Shown one piece after another: positions 6,708 to 9,795 of a stretch of 9,795 nucleotides of DNA. Positions within the stretch are counted from its first letter, which is position 1. Each line of letters opens with the position of its first letter. The notes under the pieces are model-generated. The model was not told the origin of the DNA. It ran no database searches and saw only the letters and a list, made by a program, of their open reading frames with translations. Origin of the DNA: Thermoplasmatales archaeon (GTDB lineage Archaea; Thermoplasmatota; E2; DHVEG-1); the NCBI GenBank assembly GCA_023128855.1, contig JAGMDE010000078.1, positions 1 to 9,795 on the forward strand, written 5' to 3'. The position numbers were made by a program, and so were the translations under genes.

Positions 6708-6713
6708 TTTAAA
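6708..6713 (+). promoter_or_regulatory. TATA box in the 6598-6888 gap
   Basis: TTTAAA is centred about 26 bases before an ATG at 6737, the spacing expected for a leaderless transcript. It is the only clear rightward promoter in this 291-base gap, pointing away from the membrane-protein gene and toward the SepF 3' end. Confidence 0.4.
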
Positions 6714-6736
6714 TACTAGAAAATACAGAGTATAAC

Positions 6737-6814
6737 ATGAGGAATCTGGAAGTTTACGTTTTCTTCCTTTCATCTTTACCATCCACCCTCCAGATTCCCA
6801 TCCCTCTTCTATAA
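6737..6814 (+). CDS. Possible leaderless 25-residue peptide, or a small RNA with the same promoter
   Basis: ATG to TAA, 25 codons. The peptide begins MRNLEVYVFFLSS and ends TLQIPIPLL: hydrophobic, no Cys. Support is only positional, from a TATA box 26 bases upstream that places the start site on the ATG. No Shine-Dalgarno is present. The reading overlaps a 10-bp perfect inverted repeat (6741-6750 with 6789-6798), so the transcript may instead be a structured small RNA. I do not recognise it. Apart from this, the gap holds the membrane-protein promoter on its left and the SepF terminator on its right, and 6815-6870 shows nothing. Confidence 0.25.
   Translation: MRNLEVYVFFLSSLPSTLQIPIPLL
6741..6798 (+). 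repeat. Perfect 10-bp inverted repeat with a 38-base pyrimidine-rich loop
   Basis: GGAATCTGGA (6741-6750) pairs perfectly with TCCAGATTCC (6789-6798). The loop (6751-6788) is almost all pyrimidine on the + strand. No T-tract follows, so it does not look like a terminator. It starts 4 bases after the predicted transcription start. Confidence 0.6.
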
Positions 6815-6877
6815 ACAAATAACAATTACTATTTCTATTGTACATACTATAAGTAATTTGGCATAGAGACAAAGGTG

Positions 6878-6888
6878 AAAAAGAAAAA
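6878..6888 (-). terminator. Oligo-T terminator of sepF
   Basis: Directly after the SepF stop codon the minus strand reads TTTTTCTTTTT. U-rich tracts without a hairpin are the usual archaeal intrinsic termination signal. Confidence 0.55.
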
Positions 6889-7257
6889 TTAGGAGTATTT
6901 GCCTCTGAGTTTTCGTCTTTCTACTTTAACATCAGAAGGTGCAATAACCATAAGATTATTTCCAATTCCGGCTATATCTCCGTTTATCTCTTGTGCTAAT
7001 TTCTTTAGGTCATTAGTTATTCTTTTCAATATGACTTCTTCCTCAGCAATAGGCGAAAAATCAAGGATTAAAACATTTCCACCATACACATAATCAGTAA
7101 AATCTTTCAAGTCTTCATATCTCTGAATCTCCCCGACTCTAACATGCATCTTAGCGCCTTCACCACCGCCTGTTGACTCCATATATTTCTCAAGATCAAT
7201 ATATCCACCTACGTCACCTGTCTTTTTATCACCTAAAATCTTGTTAACTATTCCCAT
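6889..7257 (-). CDS. sepF: SepF, archaeal FtsZ membrane anchor
   Basis: A 122-residue protein. The N-terminal MGIVNKILGD can form an amphipathic membrane-targeting helix, followed by a short linker with YIDLEKY. The globular domain from ~37 (MHVRVGEIQRYEDLKDFTDY) to 113 carries NVLILDFSPI at 61-70, a helix through LKRITNDLKKLAQEI, and GDIAGIGNNLMVIAP at 93-107. This is the archaeal SepF pattern, including the GDI...G...N...IAP core strand and turn. In archaea SepF tethers FtsZ to the membrane at the division site. The start is set by AGGAGA 10 bases upstream. It is the second leftward gene after the PUA protein, with a gap of 50 bases, and may be co-transcribed with it. Confidence 0.92.
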   Translation of the reverse strand: MGIVNKILGDKKTGDVGGYIDLEKYMESTGGGEGAKMHVRVGEIQRYEDLKDFTDYVYGGNVLILDFSPIAEEEVILKRITNDLKKLAQEINGDIAGIGNNLMVIAPSDVKVERRKLRGKYS

Positions 7258-7267
7258 ATAACAACCA

Positions 7268-7300
7268 TCTCCTGAATTAAACCTGTAATCTAAATATAAT
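7268..7300 (-). promoter_or_regulatory. sepF ribosome-binding site and possible own promoter
   Basis: AGGAGA (minus, 7268-7273) fixes the sepF start. ATTATATTTA (minus, 7291-7300) is a TATA-like box whose start site would fall near the RBS, so sepF may have its own promoter as well as read-through from the PUA gene. Confidence 0.4.
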
Positions 7301-7307
7301 ATTATCT

Positions 7308-7805
7308 TTATAAACTTTTGGCGACATTATTCCACAGCGTATCGCCAACGTAATGAATTGTCTTAACAGCCTTACCATTTTTTTCTTTAATCATTTGTTC
7401 GCCAGTCATTATTGCAATGCCGATTGCAAGAGGTTTATGATGCTTCTCATCACATATCCAGACCTGATCATCCTCGACAATATTTTCGTCAGCATCAACT
7501 ATACCTGGCGCCATAACATCTGCTCCGCTAGTTACAAACTTAACAGCACCCATGTCAACAACTACAAAATGCTCCTTCGGCTTGAATTTGTTTATTCCAT
7601 GTAAAGTAAAAATTATCTTGCCTTCATGATACATAAAACATGGTTCACCATCTACAAAAATCATCGTAGTTTCTTCAATATCTCCAGTTTCAATTGATGA
7701 CTTGTCACTGAAAAATTCAGAATTAAAAATACTCCTAAGTTCATCTTGAATTTTTCTAATATCTCTTGTTTTTAGGCGGTGTCTATTTTTTATCTTTACA
7801 GGCAT
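7308..7805 (-). CDS. PUA-domain RNA-binding protein, MCT-1/Tma20-like
   Basis: A 165-residue protein. The N-terminal ~1-80 (RLKTRDIRKIQDELR, then a segment with EPCFMYHEGKIIFTLHG) matches the pre-PUA domain of the archaeal MCT-1/Tma20 relatives. The PUA domain follows at ~83-163: VVVDMGAVKFVTSGADVMAP, then GIVDADENIVEDDQVWI, LAIGIAIM, and GKAV with HYVGDTLW at the end. Eukaryotic members bind the small ribosomal subunit and act in initiation and recycling. The archaeal role is presumed to be RNA or ribosome binding. Its length and ends are normal for the family. It lies divergent from lsm-rpl37e, a translation and RNA neighbourhood, and upstream of sepF. Confidence 0.88.
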   Translation of the reverse strand: MPVKIKNRHRLKTRDIRKIQDELRSIFNSEFFSDKSSIETGDIEETTMIFVDGEPCFMYHEGKIIFTLHGINKFKPKEHFVVVDMGAVKFVTSGADVMAPGIVDADENIVEDDQVWICDEKHHKPLAIGIAIMTGEQMIKEKNGKAVKTIHYVGDTLWNNVAKSL

Positions 7806-7825
7806 AACATGTCATTTCCATGTTT

Positions 7826-7833
7826 CTTTTTAA
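7826..7833 (-). promoter_or_regulatory. TATA-like box of the PUA gene
   Basis: TTAAAAAG on the minus strand is centred about 25 bases from the ATG at 7805, consistent with a leaderless mRNA. It shares the 96-base divergent gap with the lsm promoter. Confidence 0.4.
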
Positions 7834-7865
7834 TCTTTGGCTTTAGTTTTCATATGACAAAATAC

Positions 7866-7874
7866 TTATAAATA
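7866..7874 (+). promoter_or_regulatory. TATA box of the lsm-rpl37e operon
   Basis: TTATAAATA predicts transcription from about 7895, only a few bases before the ATG at 7902. No Shine-Dalgarno fits in such a leader, so lsm is probably read from a near-leaderless mRNA. Confidence 0.55.
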
Positions 7875-7901
7875 AGATGTCTATATCGCCTCCTGGTTAA
7901 T

Positions 7902-8120
7902 ATGGAAAAACCTTTAAAAGTATTACACGCAAGTCTCAATAACCGAGTAATGGTAGAACTTCGAAGCGGAAGAGGATACCAGGGGACACTTGATGGATAT
8001 GATGTCCCTCATATGAACCTTGTATTAAAAAACGCAGAGGAAACAATTAACGGTGAACCAACTGCCAAACACAATACGATTATTTTACGAGGAGATAACA
8101 TAATTTACGTATCACCATAA
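7902..8120 (+). CDS. Sm-like archaeal RNA-binding protein (LSm/SmAP)
   Basis: A 72-residue protein, normal for the family. The Sm1 motif covers about 7-46 (VLHASLNNRVMVELRSGRGY, then GTLDGYDVPHMNLVL). The Sm2 motif is near the end (TIILRGDNIIYVSP), with the conserved R-G-D-N that contacts RNA bases. These proteins form ring-shaped heptamers that bind U-rich RNA. It is the first gene of an operon with rpl37e, 15 bases apart, an arrangement common across archaea. Confidence 0.95.
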   Translation: MEKPLKVLHASLNNRVMVELRSGRGYQGTLDGYDVPHMNLVLKNAEETINGEPTAKHNTIILRGDNIIYVSP

Positions 8121-8135
8121 CTGAGGTAACCTAAT

Positions 8136-8300
8136 ATGACTAAAGGAACTGCATCAAAAATGGGCGGTAAAAAAACCCACACAATGTGCCGAAGATGTGG
8201 GAAGCATTCTTACCATGTACAAAAGAAAGTATGCGCAGCCTGTGGATTTGGTGCAACAAAGAAGATGAGGCATTATAACTGGTCAAGGACTAAGGCCTAA
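8136..8300 (+). CDS. rpl37e: Ribosomal protein L37e (eL37)
   Basis: 54 residues, beginning MTKGTASKMGGKKTHTMCRR. It has a CX2C-X11-CX2C zinc ribbon (C18, C21, C33, C36) and the basic end KKMRHYNWSRTKA. This is a complete large-subunit protein of the archaeal/eukaryotic type. GAGGT at 8123-8127 lies 8 bases before the ATG, unlike lsm, which has no visible RBS. The stop codon lies one base from the stop codon of the opposing C25 peptidase gene. Confidence 0.96.
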   Translation: MTKGTASKMGGKKTHTMCRRCGKHSYHVQKKVCAACGFGATKKMRHYNWSRTKA

Positions 8301-8301
8301 A

Positions 8302-9714
8302 TTAAGAATATCCACCTATTTTTAAACTTGGATCTCCCATTAGTAACCAGTTTGTCACAGTTTTTACATCTATTGATGAGTCGTTGAATGAATTTTCAGC
8401 CCATAGTATTGGAAAATTATCAAGATGTGAACTTATTGCATATCCCCAGCATTCACCAAGGATATCATTGCCATTAATACCAATTTCTTCAAAGAAATAT
8501 GCTGATAAATTACCGCCGCCACCACCAGAGCTTGGATCAAGTTTATCTTTAGGACCATAGCCAAGTGCAGTATTACCAAATGTAGCAATTGTTCCACCGC
8601 CAATCTTACGAGTTAAAAGCCAACTGAAGGATTCAAAGCATATGGTTTTTCCTATCCATGAGCTGTGAAATAAACTTATGTTAAACATACTATTATGGCA
8701 ACCGCCTACAATACAAATTGGTAGTTTTTTACCATTTCTTAATGTAAGAATCTGAGCATTTTTTAATCCATCAATATTCTCACCAGTTTCTGGATCACGT
8801 CCAACCCAACAAGTTGGAGAACCATGGCCTGCGAAATATAAAAATCCACATCCTTGGTTAAATGCTTTTTTAACATCAGCAGGTCCAGTAAAATTTCCAT
8901 TAGAAATCCATAGTTTTACATGGGTAAAATCTGGCATCATATCAAGTGCAGCTTGTGTTTCTTCTTCACCTTCGCTTCCACCACCAGCATAGGTATCACC
9001 TGCGACAACTACCATTTTGTTAAACCATTCTGAATCAGATGAATCTACTTTTTCATAGTTGATTATCTTGTTTACCACTATTCTAACTTCAATTGTGTTT
9101 CTACACGGCAATCTACCGACAAACACATCAGGATAAAGATCTAAAACATCCTCAGCTGAGTTGTTATTATTCCACTCTCCATATATTCCATCCCTATCTG
9201 TATCCCAACTAGAGAAATTTCCCTCAGAATCATAGATATCTGCAAAGTAAAGATCACTTAGGTATTTTAATTCAAGATAATTACCCCAATCTCGAGATCC
9301 GCCCCATCTATCTACAATATTTACATATCTAACTGGACACCAGTAATATTCCTGAGGTGTGAATAGGTTTTTCATTCCGCCTACAAGTAAAACATATTTA
9401 ATGCCGCTATCTTCAATTGCATCTTTTATGAAATACTTGACTTTCTCAGCTTTGTCTCGTCCATACCAGATATCATTGTAAACATATTCAAGTGTAACAA
9501 GGTTCGTTCTCATTCCAAAACTGTTTTTGTGACTTACTAGTTTTTCTAAAGGTCTTTTAAATTTTTTTGGCGCCAAAATTAAAAGATCATATGTACTATT
9601 GCCACTCTTATTTTCTAAAGTAAGTTCCTCTATACTTTGAGAGTTTATCACAGGAAAAATTGTTAAACTCAAAAATAACAATAATATACCGATTACAGTA
9701 ATTTTTTTATGCAT
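8302..9714 (-). CDS. Secreted C25 (gingipain-like) cysteine peptidase
   Basis: A 470-residue protein with a signal peptide (MHKKITVIGILLLFLSLTIF, cleavage likely after about S25). The C25 fold follows: YDLLILAPKKFKRPLEKLV, YVLLVGGMKN, SDLYFADIYD, and PDVFVGRLPCR at 195-205. The catalytic pair is visible as H297 in FAGHGSP and C339 in VGGCHN. The end reads TNWLLMGDPSLKIGG, the usual close of the catalytic domain. There is no long prodomain, Ig-like or PKD module, sorting motif or C-terminal TM helix, so it should be freely secreted. Secreted C25 peptidases are known from protein-degrading sediment archaea. GGAG lies 7 bases before the ATG. It converges on rpl37e with a single base between the genes. 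Specificity cannot be read from the sequence. Confidence 0.92.
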   Translation of the reverse strand: MHKKITVIGILLLFLSLTIFPVINSQSIEELTLENKSGNSTYDLLILAPKKFKRPLEKLVSHKNSFGMRTNLVTLEYVYNDIWYGRDKAEKVKYFIKDAIEDSGIKYVLLVGGMKNLFTPQEYYWCPVRYVNIVDRWGGSRDWGNYLELKYLSDLYFADIYDSEGNFSSWDTDRDGIYGEWNNNNSAEDVLDLYPDVFVGRLPCRNTIEVRIVVNKIINYEKVDSSDSEWFNKMVVVAGDTYAGGGSEGEEETQAALDMMPDFTHVKLWISNGNFTGPADVKKAFNQGCGFLYFAGHGSPTCWVGRDPETGENIDGLKNAQILTLRNGKKLPICIVGGCHNSMFNISLFHSSWIGKTICFESFSWLLTRKIGGGTIATFGNTALGYGPKDKLDPSSGGGGGNLSAYFFEEIGINGNDILGECWGYAISSHLDNFPILWAENSFNDSSIDVKTVTNWLLMGDPSLKIGGYS

Positions 9715-9721
9715 TTTGTTT

Positions 9722-9770
9722 CTCCATATTAATAATATATGCTATTCTTTATAAATGTTTGTGAGAATAG
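9722..9770 (-). promoter_or_regulatory. Promoter of the C25 peptidase with an inverted repeat around the TATA box
   Basis: TTTATAAAG (minus, 9747-9755) predicts a start near 9726, followed by GGAG (9722-9725) as RBS. CTATTCT (9742-9748) and AGAATAG (9764-9770) form a perfect 7-bp inverted repeat enclosing the box, a good candidate operator. The bases beyond 9770 show nothing. Confidence 0.5.
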
Positions 9771-9795
9771 TGCTTTGTGTAATTATCACCCCCTA

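Noticed and set aside
1..9795. CRISPR array, tRNA or rRNA gene, or insertion sequence with transposase
   Set aside because: I saw no regularly spaced repeats, no cloverleaf-like or rRNA-like segment and no transposase motif. The rearrangement near 4370 therefore has no visible mobile element to explain it.

Overview
The window looks archaeal. It carries an archaeal SepF, an MCT-1/Tma20-like PUA protein, an Sm-like protein directly followed by ribosomal protein L37e, TATA-type promoters with short or absent leaders, and zinc-ribbon and gingipain-like secreted proteins. The A+T-rich DNA, the SepF-type division machinery and the secreted C25 peptidase would fit an uncultured Thermoplasmatota-like (for example marine-sediment) euryarchaeon. 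That placement is inference; no rRNA is present.

Left part (1-4175): an accessory, very A+T-rich block of peptide-modification genes. A cobalamin-binding radical SAM protein resembling RiPP maturation radical SAM protein 1 runs leftward and is cut by the window edge. An ACT-domain protein also runs leftward. Divergent from it is a promoter, then a stem-loop abutting the best Shine-Dalgarno in the window, then a cysteine-free 26-codon gene (2557-2637). A PqqD-radical SAM-SPASM protein (2757-4175) follows. The small gene plus the SPASM enzyme is the best candidate for an undescribed peptide natural-product or cofactor system here. The B12 enzyme may belong to the same island.

Middle (4176-4764): a gene graveyard. 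It holds a short DUF3795-like cysteine-motif fragment and an alpha/beta-hydrolase gene that stops just after its first core strands. It looks like the scar at the edge of the accessory block.

Right part (4765-9795): a large membrane protein (zinc ribbon inside, two carboxypeptidase-regulatory-like folds and a YfaP/DUF2135-like domain outside). Next is a 291-base gap with a TATA box, a possible leaderless 25-codon ORF and a perfect 10-bp inverted repeat. SepF and the PUA protein then run leftward, divergent from lsm-rpl37e. A secreted C25 peptidase gene converges on rpl37e with one base between the two stop codons.

Protein families are recognised by eye from motifs. Promoter calls rest on TATA-like boxes at roughly archaeal spacing (about 25 bases to the start site).
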